DNA of 64,000 bases from Spirodela intermedia (lineage: Eukaryota > Streptophyta > Magnoliopsida > Alismatales > Araceae): assembly GCA_902729315.2 (NCBI GenBank), contig LR746275.1, forward strand, positions 3,132,501 to 3,196,500. Direction: 5' to 3'. Below are positions 47,947 through 58,986 of the stretch, piece after piece. The notes under the pieces were generated by a model. The model worked only from the letters and a program-made list of their open reading frames with translations. It had not been told where the DNA came from and did no database searches. The translations under genes and the position numbers were made by a program. Position 1 is the first letter of the stretch. Every line of letters starts with the position of its first letter.

Positions 47947-49915
47947 TTAGTCACCCTCTCTGCAGTTCTTAAGAGCCTGGAGCATCGCCTCCCTCACCAC
48001 CTCCGAGTCTATCCCTTCTGCCCGGCCTTCTATCTGCAGAGAAAGAAGTGGAAAGCGAAACCCATTAAAGGATGGACATGTACGCGAGAAAAAGCCGGCC
48101 GCTCTATGGTTTGTCTCGGCCCTCGCTCATTCATCATATGATTTGGAGGTTTCGGAAGACAACACACAGCCCATGGTTGTTTTTGGATCCCTCGGTTCTT
48201 ATTTTCAGGTAAAACTAAGGTCTTTTGTCACACATTTGAAGCACATAGAGAATACTTGTTTGTTCGATAGTGTTCGAGGTAGCAGGATGAAGGGAGATAT
48301 CCCACGCCATCCCCATCATCTTGAATATTCACACACGCTTGTTGCTCTACGCTTGTTTTAGTCATCTTGAAAAGGGATTTGGCATCTTCACCCAAGTCCT
48401 TAGCGGAAGATAAATTATAAAAAAATGATTTTTAGGCATATCAACAAGCCTTTATGAAGATTTAGATAGTCATCAATATCCTTGTGAACTATTGGATTAA
48501 TTTGATAGTTGTGTTAAGATAGAAACAAAACCAAACCCACTCATTGGTGCAAAAGAGATGACCGGGCCTTTCAACAAACAAACCATTGGACAGTTATTGA
48601 AATATGGTAGTATAATTAACCCCAGCAACCTGGTTTATCACGTGCACCAACGTTCTTGGGTAAAGTAAAAACAAATTCTAAGAAGATGAAAGGATTTCAG
48701 ACAACACATAATCAAGGTCATATGAAGATTTAAATGCCGACTAGTATGCCTATAAAATATTAGATTAATTTCATATCTAAGTGCGAGGATAGGGCATTCA
48801 TTGAGAACTCATTGATTTCTTACTATGAAATATTAGGGCATTCAAGTAAAAAAAATCTAATTGACTTTGAGTGAAATAAAAATTATATTTAACCACAATA
48901 GTTAAGTTTTTCCTTGAAAATATGGGCCATTTTAGCCCCCCCCCCCCCCCCCCCTCATCTGCATGAGAGGGACGATCCTCTGATATGATGAAAGAAAATC
49001 GGACAATCCAGCTCAAAAAAAATGGGTAATCCCGTAATTTAAAGTTCTCACTCCCAATATAAGAAGATGATGGTACTTACTTCTCTTCCGACAGCTTCGA
49101 GGCGGAAGGGTTTGATGCAAGAAACCCTTGCATCAAGAACATCGATACCCAGATCTTCAAACACCCTCAGAATGGAGACGAGTAGATCAGGGTAGCTCTT
49201 CTCCGAGAACACTCTCACTAAGAAGCCCTTCTCTTGACCTTGAACCGTTACCTGATGAGGCATCTGTTGAAGAAGGACCTCAGTTTACTGTCTTCCTGGA
49301 AGGAAGGGGGGAGACTTAGTATATGGCTGAAGAATACATTACCCCCATTTGATTCATTCTATCACCGGTGATGCTCCTAAGACATGAATTATTATCTTCG
49401 ACGAGGTCTTTAATCTTATGCTTTAGTTCTTCGATATACTTGGATGCGTCCAGTAAAATTGAAGTGCTACTTTGCTGGAAAACATGAACATAAATAAATA
49501 ATGCGTGAGACTATACTGGAGGAAAAAATAAACACATGAAAGTTTGAACCAAAACGAGAGCAAGAAATCAGCCCTTGGCCCCTGTTTGCTGATATGGTCT
49601 TATGAGCGATCAGTCAAAAATCTTCTGGCATTCATGTCTTTGTCTTAAGAAGATTTGGAAAAGTTATCGTGGACAAGTTCGCGATAAATTTGGTCAAAAA
49701 TGGGGGAAAAGATTGAAATCGCTGTCAGACAAAGTGAATCAGTCTCTAGAGAGTGTGAGTGGAATTCCTGGATATGGTGAAGTATCTGGAGATGGGGTGT
49801 GGAAATATATGGCCATTTTTTTAAAAAGAAAAGCAGGATAGCAGAGGAACGCGGTAAAATCTGTATACACAGATGGTTGCATAACAGGAAACAGGGTGGA
49901 AAGAAGCTCAAGAGG

Positions 49916-49956
<41 letters not shown>

Positions 49957-50061
49957 AAAAGGCTCGGTTTATGATCAAATTACTGCATGAGAGTCGGTAA
50001 CCGAGCGGAGTAGCTGCAGCTTGTCATGCGAACTGCTTCTCCTTTGCTCCTTAGGAAGCAT
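47947..50061 (-). CDS. bHLH-remnant/ACT-like transcription regulator
   Basis: Four exons with phase-0 junctions, 49984-50061, 49343-49474, 49081-49263 and 47947-48033, give 159 residues. Exon 1 encodes MLPKEQRRSSSHDKLQLLRS, the first helix with hardly any basic region. Exon 2 carries the second helix (SILLDASKYIEELKHKIKDL). Exon 3 holds an ACT-like fold (VTVQGQEKGFLVRVFSEKSY, ILRVFEDLGIDVLDARVSC). Exon 4 ends EVVREAMLQALKNCREGD. The layout and length match the plant SCREAM-like, ACT-bHLH small proteins (At2g40435 and At3g56220, from memory). Because most DNA-contact residues are absent, it probably acts through dimerisation rather than by binding an E-box itself. Its targets cannot be told from sequence. 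Confidence 0.88.
48034..49080. other. intron 3 of the bHLH-ACT gene
   Basis: A roughly 1-kb AT-rich intron with no recognisable element. It includes a run of 19 C residues at 48936-48954. Two related segments (near 48430-48480 and 48715-48765, both with GAAGATTTA(G/A)AT and ATTGGATTAATTTGATA-like text) suggest an old duplication. Confidence 0.5.

Positions 50062-50063
<2 letters not shown>

Positions 50064-50135
<72 letters not shown>
50064..50135 (-). repeat. (GA)n tract in the bHLH-ACT leader
   Basis: A pure dinucleotide run of about 70 bases, (GA)n on the coding strand, ends three bases before the ATG at 50061. It forms the immediate leader of the bHLH-ACT gene. GA tracts in plant leaders are bound by BBR/BPC proteins; any role here is inferred. 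Confidence 0.9.
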
Positions 50136-50136
<1 letters not shown>

Positions 50137-50739
50137 CGCTCGCTCGCTCACGCTTCACGATGAGTAGTTCTCACATCTGTACTCTCCCCTTCGATTCCAC
50201 AGGGTTTGCTCGCCTTAAATACCGCAGAGGAATCACACAGCGAGTCTAGGCGATACCAACGTTGTCGTCCAAAAGAAAACAATATTTTGCTTCCTTTTCT
50301 ACGTTGCTCGATGGTTCATTGCGCTGGCAACCTCGAATGTTGAGGTTCTCAACGAATGGAATCGTCCTCTCTGAGACGAGTAAATTTTGTTATAACATAG
50401 TACCAAAACTTTAGAGAAAACAAGAGCATAAGCCTGCCTGCTGGCATCTCTCGACCATATCTGAAGTCTCTCCCTCTCTCTCTCTCCTCTCTCTGAAAAA
50501 AACAGTGTATACACTAATGAACGGAGCTCCCGTTCAAACTTCAGCGTGTCGCTAGAACGCCGTTTGCTTCGATTACATGCAGCACAGCCAGCTCTCTGTC
50601 TCTTCCACTGACCACCTTGTGGCCATCGATCTCTCACATAAAATAAACTACTCTGAGGAACATCCACAGAAAAAAACAAATAATTCATGATCGTACCCAC
50701 CTATCAAAATTCTACCCCTCCAATCTTTCTAGTGCATCC

Positions 50740-50785
<46 letters not shown>

Positions 50786-50786
<1 letters not shown>

Positions 50787-51104
50787 GTTGGTTCCTTGGT
50801 ATCATGAAAGCGGTAGCCTGTGGTGGAGAAACAAGAAGACGAGAGAGAGGATGGCACCTTGGTATCATGAGAAGGATGTCTTGTGGTGGAGCAAAAAGGA
50901 GACGAGTGAGAGAGGGGTAGGGAGGGGGGAGAGAGAGAGAGAGAGGTTGGTTCCCTAGTATCATGAGAAGTTGTAGGTAGTGGTGGAGCCATATGAAGAC
51001 AAGAGAGAGGATGGCGCCTTGGTAGCATGAGAGTGATGTCTTGTGGTGGAGCAACAAGGAGACGAACCAGAGGGGTGGGGAGGGGAGAGAGAGAGAGAGA
51101 GAGA
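50786..51104 (+). repeat. dimeric minisatellite, about 160-bp higher-order unit
   Basis: Two copies, starting at 50786 and 50945, each contain two related units of 55-65 bases. These units share (G)TTGGT(T/A)... CTTGGTATCATGA, TGTGGTGGAG and AAGACGAGAGAGAGGATGG-like text, and are closed by a GA run. It is thus an A-B dimer repeated twice. It makes long open stretches on the minus strand that are not genes. Confidence 0.88.
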
Positions 51105-51426
51105 GAAAGAGATGGGAATCTGCTCGTCTGCTCGTGATCAGGGGGAAGGTCTGTTTTGGATTGTTTGTGTGCGGGATGGGGTGGCGTAATGTTGGGCGTG
51201 GTGGGTCTTCCCAACCACCTCGGGCCCTTGTGATGAGCTGTGAGATAATGCCTCCAAACGCCAGTCACGGGTCGTCTCCCTGTCGAACTGCAGCCCACAC
51301 GTGCCCATCCCTTCTCATCCCCTCTTAAATAAATCTCTTCGGAACATATGTATATTATCCCCAGGATGACACTCACCCACTCATCTTCTTCCTAGACTCG
51401 ATGTAGGATTGCATGGTCCTCCATCC

Positions 51427-51478
<52 letters not shown>

Positions 51479-52500
51479 ACCCATCGCTGAAACATTTAAC
51501 AGGTTTCGAATTAATACGGAGAACACCATGAACTTGACTTATGTAGCTGTACGTACAAGCCCGAAGTCCTAAGAACAGATTACAATAAAAACAGGCCCGA
51601 CCTCATCTAAACTTTCCTAAGATCTGAGCCTCGATATGATCATGGCCTTGAAGCTCATTACCCTCTTTCTTACCATGGTTGACCCGCAATCACCCATTTG
51701 GCGGCCTCATAGGGAGGGAGGGCCAGGCCACCTTCTTGGTCTGAACCCAAGCTTCGAAAGGGTCCCGTGTAGGACCCATTTTATGGGCCCTTCTCTTAGT
51801 TTGGGTCTAGACTCCGCAAAAGATGATAAATAGGTCGATTTTTTTAATCAAGCGACAGTTTCTTACCTTAGCCTAATTTATTTGTTCTTAAATTGGGTGC
51901 AAAAGTGGAATTCATAGGTGAATTACTTCTATTGTTCCCTAATGTTGATTCAACAAACAATATGTGAATAAGGCTTACCTAAAATTGTAGCATCAATTGA
52001 CACAGAATTCTTGCCCATAATAGCAGACCTTTTTATCATAAATGATACTAGTGTATAATCCGTAAATTAACTACTTATATACTCCCTAATGTTCATCCTA
52101 TGGGTCAGATGTAAGGTGTATGTAAAATGGTAGCTTCAGTTGAGATGGAGGGCTTAAATCAAAGGAAACCTTGTTAAATGGGTGAGATGAAAGTTTATCT
52201 GGAGCTCACATGCACATTCCCGATGTTTGTTCAAGAAACCATATGAAAATAAGGCACGCTTCTAGTTGTCATTTTGGTTGAGCTAAGAATTTTTGCTCAC
52301 AGTCGGAAGCCTTATAATTGAATATGGAGTAACGTGGAAGGGAAACACATTTATTGTTTGGAGTAACTAGGGGATTGGACTCCCCATTCTTCCAAGGGTT
52401 TTGACTTTTCAATAGATGGGTGGGGCCTACTCCGCATGAGTCTGAAAAACAAGTTAGAAACCCGACCTATATGAAGCATCGGGAAGTAACGTACCGTACA

Positions 52501-52564
<64 letters not shown>

Positions 52565-53388
52565 AGATGGGCCATTTTATTATAAATTATTAGCTAGATG
52601 CCAAGAAAAAATGTGCATAGGCCCATTGCTAATCCAATCTCAGTTTTTTAAATGACATATTTTTCATTTTTACTTGGATAGATGCTACATCAAATAAAGT
52701 AGCAACCAAATCACTTAAGTCTTTTATAGATTATGTGCTACCTCTTAATGATTTAATGAGTAAAAAAATGTGACAAAATCATCATTTAGTTTCTCTCATC
52801 ACTTCCAACTATAATTATGAAATCGATTCTTGAAATTTTTGTATTAGGTTACATGGATATTAGTGTCTATCATTCTAGGGGTAAAACCATTTGAAATGGT
52901 GTAGATTTGATTAAAAGGCCCATATTTTTATGTATGTTCCATCATTTATTCCTATGTGAAAGCGTCCAAAAAACAAATTTTCATTCATTTACATGATAAT
53001 ATGTGAAAACCAGGTGCTAGCTATAAAAAAATGATCATAATTAAGTAAATACACAACTAATCCATAAACCAAATCCACACAATCCATACCCATAAGAGAA
53101 AGATACACAAACGAACTGGTCAAAGGCTTCCGCAATATATATTTTATCACAATATCCACATCTTATTTTATCAAAATACTAGTCAGAAAACTATGTAGAA
53201 AAGAATGTCCCGATTAAGAATCCAATTTTGGTATTTCCTATTTAGGCATTTTAAAATAAGCATCATCATCGGTAGATCTAATATGCAGCAAAGTCAGTAG
53301 TGTCATGTTTCAAGAATTTAATAACCCATTGTATACCGTTAGTGGGATATGTCCAAAAGCGAAGTGTCTATCTTATGTGCTACACAAT

Positions 53389-53478
<90 letters not shown>

Positions 53479-54017
53479 ACCTATCTATTTACATATTTAT
53501 CTATCTCTCTCGCTATGTAATGACACCCAAGTGGTTACATGCATAAAGTTGAGATGAGATCACGAGAAAAACTCTGTTCGTGATTTGACAGTTGCCTTCC
53601 CACGTTGGTACCTGGGAAAAGCTTGGGATTGATGGGCATCCTGCTCGTGGGCCATTGGTGATCAGCTTCACAGTGCATGTAAAATAATTCTTTAATGAAT
53701 CGATAAGAGCTGGGTAGTAGTTATTGTCATTTTCCAAGAAACTTCAAACCAAAAAACCAACATTGATGATCTAACCCCGTCCTCCTTGATTGATTGACTG
53801 ATTGACTGATTGACTGATTGATGTAGAATCCCATGAAATCAGAGGACCCGGGAGAGAAAGGAGCGGAGTTGACAAGAACAGGAACCCATAGCGTGGATTT
53901 ATTGAAAGCAAATTATGTGAAGAATAAGAAATAAACGAGGGTAAGAGGAAAATACCCAAAGCCATCGACTGGATGAATATTCGCGAGTCACAAGCTCATG
54001 GAACCTTTTGTTCCTAG
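51105..54017. other. gene-free stretch with simple repeats
   Basis: No gene is recognised. It contains (CT)n at about 51431-51476, (TG)n followed by (AG)n at about 52505-52562, (CT)n at about 53393-53474, and a TGAT/TGAC tetranucleotide-type run at about 53787-53822. The rest is AT-rich. Confidence 0.6.
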
Positions 54018-54241
54018 ACTTGCAGCCACTCTAGGTGGAGAAAATCCACTGCAAGCGCCCGCAACATCTTTGCCTCTCAACACTGATCAAGCCAGAGAAC
54101 CTTGAGAGAGAAGGGCCCTCAGTACACTTTCATTTGGGCACTTTTGCGGAAGGAAGGCCTGGAAACCCGATCTGTCCTTCCCTACCCCATTCCTGATGTA
54201 GAACTGTTAACGTCCGCTGTGTACCCCGATTCTTTCTCCAG

Positions 54242-54379
54242 GTGCTTCCTGTCTCCAGAGAAGAGCCAGTGGACTTGCCGTCCTACAACGATCTAGCTGA
54301 ATCCGAGCTCCTCTCTCACTACTCTCCCTCTCGTTTCATCCCTCAAACTGAGCCCATTCGAGAAGCACCTAGCATGAAC
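54242..54379 (+). other. orphan exon candidate
   Basis: A 46-codon open frame is framed by a good acceptor (TTTCTCCAG) and a consensus donor (GTAAGT), phase 0 at both ends. It reads REEPVDLPSYNDLAESELL then SPSRFIPQTEPIREAP, which has the composition of real protein. A similar open stretch upstream at about 54015-54107 (TLGGENPLQAPATSLPLNTD) could be a preceding exon. I do not recognise the family, and no further exons are evident, so it may be a relic of a gene or part of an unannotated one. Confidence 0.4.
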
Positions 54380-54406
54380 GTAAGTGTCCAATAATAACTC
54401 ATCTGT

Positions 54407-55240
54407 TTATGAATATTCAGTCCTTACTGAGAGGATTTTCTGGGCTGTGGTCCCTCCCAGGCCACCATTTCCATGGACCCAGCAATCGTTCAGCAGCGTC
54501 TGCCAGACCATCTCAGTGGGCTCCGCGGGAATCTCATTGACGAACTTAATTGCATCTGTGAGAGAGCCCGCGTGCTCAAATAGGTCAACGACGCATGTGT
54601 ACCTCTCTATTTCGGGTAAAAGATCATGTATTTCCTCCATGGAAGAGAAATGAGAGAGACCCTCTTTCATCAGCCCTGGCTGCAAGCAAAGAGAACACAC
54701 AGGAGCGTGACTTGATTGGACTTGGGCCCCGAGATCTCCATCTCCATCTCCTGAAAGATCCCAAGGGCTCGATCCCTCGGGCCATTCTGTCCATAGCCCG
54801 AGATTATTGCGATCCCTGCGACCAGATCAGGATCGATGATGCCACATTTGGATCGCACGTCGATGGGGACGATGGACTTGTCTGCACTGGACAACTGAAC
54901 GGGGACTGTTGGCACAGGCGGCACGAAGACTTGCGAAAGAAAACCCATTTGAGCCGATCGGATCATTTCTCGGCAGAGAGGGCAACTCCAGGGCTCTGGT
55001 TCCTTCAGTGGATTGGGAATAACCAATCAGTCGGCAATGCTGTCCATGAAACCACGTCTGTCTTCCATCTTCCTCAGAACCCTTTCAGCGTCCTCCAGAT
55101 GCCCAAGATTCGAATAAACATCAACGAGGGCATTATTCACGTATAAATCAGGTGAATTTCTCCAGCAGCATCCCACAATGCACGATCTTAACGAAGAATT
55201 GAGCCCATCGGCTAGAAGACCAATGTCTATGGCCATCATC
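54407..55240 (-). pseudogene. pentatricopeptide repeat (PPR) protein remnant
   Basis: Three minus-strand frames together spell the end of a plant PPR protein. 55027-55239 has YVNNALVDVYSNLGHLEDAE. 54670-55026 has IISGYGQNGPRDRALGIFQE and NQVTLLCVLFACSQG. 54407-54700 has GLSHFSSMEEIHDLLPEIER, YTCVVDLFEHAGSLTDAIKF and WQTLLNDCWVHGN, an E-type end. Frame changes near 55027 and 54690 and the missing N-terminal repeats show it is not functional. PPR proteins bind organellar RNA. Confidence 0.85.
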
Positions 55241-55442
55241 GGTGCCCACGAGAAGACACTCTCATCGGATATTCAGTCAAACACCCTTGATAGAGTTGCA
55301 GCACTGATGGGTGGTGATCCAGCTCCTCTGCAGATTCAATGGACAGAATTTGTCTTTGAAAAGGTGGACCTTAAAGTAGGAGCCAATCAGGCCCTTTTTT
55401 CTCGGTTTGACTACTTTTTCCTTTAAATATTTCTTTTCTTGC

Positions 55443-55690
55443 TGTATGGGACTGTCATCTGTCCCGCTATGACCCTATTTTTTCATTATTTTTTTTCTTG
55501 ACTTTGTTTGTCTATACATTCTATAAGAACACCCATCAAGTGTTTGGTTGTAATGCTAATGAGAAGAATCGTTTTCTTTCTATAGAATAATCTATTTGCT
55601 TCTCCAATCCTTCTTTTGCTCTCACATTTTTCTCCAAATCTTTAATACAAGTAGTGATTTTACTCCATCAATAGGTGATCTGCTCCAACA
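55443..55690 (+). repeat. 5' LTR of the copia element
   Basis: Starts TGTATGGGACTGTCATCT and ends CTCCAACA, i.e. TG...CA. It matches 58809-58986 apart from point changes and a deletion of about 65 bases in the latter. Confidence 0.8.
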
Positions 55691-55692
55691 AG

Positions 55693-55704
55693 TGGTATCA
55701 GAGC
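55693..55704 (+). promoter_or_regulatory. primer-binding site of the copia element
   Basis: TGGTATCAGAGC begins two bases after the LTR end. It is the standard plant copia site complementary to initiator tRNA-Met. Confidence 0.9.
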
Positions 55705-58700
55705 CTCTAATTCCAAGACATGTGATGATACTGAAGATTGCTACTATTTCATCCAAGTCATCAGAGCCTGTTGTGGAGACACAACTACTTTGTTTGACCA
55801 AGACAAATTATTGTCATTGGTCAATGATGATGGAGTGCTATTTAGAGGTACAAGGATGGTGGGATGTCATCGAGGGTGATGATGTTCCTAAGAAAAAGGA
55901 CATGCAGGCATTGTTTATGATTTTCAGCATTGTGTTAGAAGTTTTCTTGAGAAATCTCGACACCAAGAAGACTACAAAGTAAAATTGGGAGGCTCTATGC
56001 CTCGTCAATATTGGAGTTGATCATGCTGTTGAGTCAAGAGTTCAGAGACTCCAACGCAACTTCGAGACCTTTTCTATGAGAAAGGAGGAGCTTGTAGCTG
56101 ACTTTGGTGTCAAGATCACCAAGATTGTGTTAGAGTTAAAGAGTTTGGGTGAATCAATCTCTGAGAAAGAAGCATTTCATAAGCTTTTTAAATCCACCCC
56201 TTGAGAGTTTGATTCCTTAACACCTGAAGAAGCCATTGGGTTGTTGCTGGTCCAAAAGCAAAGGCTTCATGATCGTGAGGCTAGAGAAGAGCATAAGGCT
56301 CTCCTAGCAAGAGCCATGGTGAAGACAAAGCTTAATCTTGGGAGCGATCATTCAATCCGAGGTCGTGGTTGTGGTCATGGCAAAGAAAGAGAAAGAGGAC
56401 GAGGTAGATTGTTCGAATCTCATAATAAAGATGAAGAAAGAAAGATTTTTGACAAATCCAAGGTAAAGTGTTTTAATTTTCAAAAGATGGGTCATTTTGC
56501 TTCCGAGTGTTGTAGTGGGAAGAAGTAAAAGGAGAAGGATGAGAAGGTGAATCTTGTCAACACTAAGGAAAAGAGTGAATCAACATTACTCATGGTATTT
56601 TTTGAGAAATTAGAAGTCATTCTTCTCCAAGGCCAAAATGGAGATACCTCTACTTGTGACTTGTGGTATCTTGATACAAGTGCCACCAATCATATGATTG
56701 AAAAAAGGGACCTCTTTTGTCGTTTTGGCAATAGTAGAACAAGGAGAGTAAAATTTGGTGATGAATCAGACATTAACATCTATAGCGAAGGGTCAATTGT
56801 GGTGAAATGTGCCAATGAAGAGAACTTGGAATTAAGCAATGTCTTGTATACACCTAAGCTACGCATTAATATCTTGAGTCTTGGCCAACTCAATAGAGAT
56901 GAATGTAGCATAATTTGGAAAATAAAATTCTAGTAATTCATGAATCTAATATAAAACTTTTGACCAAAGTGTGCAGATCTCATGACATGCTATATCAACT
57001 GAAGTTGAATATAGTGAAAACCTGTTTATTGACAAAGAAAGAAGATGAAATGATTTGACTATGATATTGACATTTTAGGCACTTAAATTTCAAGTCATTA
57101 ATATTTACAACTAATCAGGTGACTAGGATTACATCTCTTTAAAAACCTAAAGAGATATGCTAGAGTTGTATTGCTAGAAAGCAGCAAAGAAAGTCCTTTC
57201 CCTCACCAAATTTCAAAGCCACGAAGCTTCATGAGCTTGTTTATGGAGATATTTGTGGCCCATTACTCTATCAACCCTTAGAGGGAGTAAGCACTTTTTT
57301 CTAATCATTGATGATTTTTTTAGGCTCATGTTGGTTGCCATGTTGAAGAACAAGTCAAATGCTTTTCAAACCTTTAAGAATTTTAAGGTATTAACTGAAA
57401 ACGTAAAAGAGATAAAGATAAAGTGCTTGAGGACAGATCATGGGAGTAAATTTGTTTTAGAAGAATTTCATGAAGTTTTGTGATGAGTAAAGTATTAGAA
57501 GGCAGCTGATGACTCCTTATTCACCACAATAGAATGGGGTTGTAGAAAGAAAAAATAAGAATATCATGTCCATGATTAGAAGCATGATGAAGGAAAAAAA
57601 CATGTCATTGGAGTTATGGGGAGAAGTAGTGAACACATGTGTTTATATTTTGAACAGGTCAACCACAAGAAGCTTGCAAGGTGCACATCCATATGAAAAA
57701 TGGATTAATAACATGCCTTGTGTTGACCGTTTGAAGGTATTTTGTTCTATTGTTCATGTTAAACTACTGGAGAGAGATTGGAAAAGTTAGAAGACAAATG
57801 CTGACCTATGATTTTTATTGGCTATGAAACTTACATCAAAGGCTATAGGTGCCTTGATCCTCTAACCATGAAAGTTCATAATAATAGGGATGTGATCTTT
57901 GAAGAAGGGCACAAATGGGAATGAAATATAGAGGAAGATGTAGATGATGAAAATTGATTTCATCCTTTTTCACTCCCTAATTTGGTGGTTGACAATTTTG
58001 AACATGAAGAGCCCATACCTAGATAAACATTCACAAAACATTCAAAAGAATTCTCTTCTCCAAAAGAGGTGCAAGCAAGGAGATTAAAGTCTATTCAAGA
58101 TATTTATAATGAGATTAATCTATTGCCATCTAGCATGATTGTTTGCTACACTTCTTAGGAAAAATTGACAACTTATTTTGAAGCCTTTGAATATGAAGTA
58201 TGGAAGTAGTCAATGAAAGAAGAATTAGAGGCAATAGAGAAGATTGGTACTTGGGATTGATCTCTCCACCACTTGGTTGCATACCCATTGGGCTCAAATG
58301 GGTATTCAATATCAAAAAAAAATCAAAAGAGAAGTGACATGACATAAGACTTATTTGGTTGTGAAGGGATACACTCAAAGATATGAGATTGATTATGAAG
58401 AGGTATTTGCTTTAGTTGGAGGATTTGAGTTTATTCATGTGTTGGTGGCTCTTATAGCACACACGAAATGACATATCCATTATCTGGATGTGAAATTCAC
58501 TTTTTTGAATAGAGATTTATGTGAAGTAACCAGAAGGCTTCATTGTGAAAGGAAAAGAGCATCATGCGTTTATATTGAAAAGGCCCTTTTATGAGCTCAA
58601 GTTGGCGCCAAGAGCTTGGTGTTTCAAGCTAGATCATTGCTTATCCTCTCTCAATTTCACTAGAAGTGAATATGAGCATGTTGTTTACTTCAAGAAAATT

Positions 58701-58808
58701 GATGATTCTCACTTATATATTGGCATGTATGTTGATGATTTAATTGTGACATATGCAAATATTGCTCACATTCATGATTTTAAAGACAAAATGATGAAGG
58801 CAAAATAT

Positions 58809-58986
58809 TGTATTGGACTGTCATCTATCTTACTATGACCCTATTTTTTTGTTTTTTTACTTGACTTTGTATGTCTATGCATTCTATAAGCACGTCCATC
58901 AGTGTTTGGTTTTAATACTAATGAGAAGAATTGATCTCTAGTACAAGTGGTGGTTTTACTCCATCAATAAGTGATCTACTCCAATA
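58809..58986 (+). repeat. 3' LTR of the copia element, internally deleted
   Basis: It starts TGTATTGGACTGTCATCT and ends CTCCAATA, so the terminal CA has decayed. It lacks about 65 bases present in the 5' LTR between GAGAAGAAT and ACAAGT. Confidence 0.8.

Larger units (their letters stand above)
55443..58986 (+). mobile_element. degenerate Ty1/copia LTR retrotransposon
   Basis: The internal order is gag, protease, integrase, reverse transcriptase, the copia order. Gag has LTKTNYCHWSMMMECYLEVQ and a zinc knuckle CFNFQKMGHFASEC in which one cysteine is replaced by Phe. Protease has LWYLDTSATNHM. Integrase has YGDICGPL, FFLIIDDFFRLM and VVERKNKNIMSMIRSMM. Reverse transcriptase has FYELKLAPRAWCFKLD and YIGMYVDDLIVTYAN, with the YVDD catalytic box intact. 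Several stops and frameshifts break it. RNase H is deleted: the 3' LTR follows directly after the reverse transcriptase. No target-site duplication is evident. Confidence 0.92.

Noticed and set aside
49602-49841. Open frame MSDQSKIFWHSCLCLKKIW on the plus strand
   Set aside because: It lies in the first intron of the bHLH-ACT gene and has no recognisable motif.
53300-53557. Open frames made of Ser-Leu repeats at CT tracts (also at 11.9 kb, 50 kb and elsewhere)
   Set aside because: They are translated microsatellites and carry no gene evidence.
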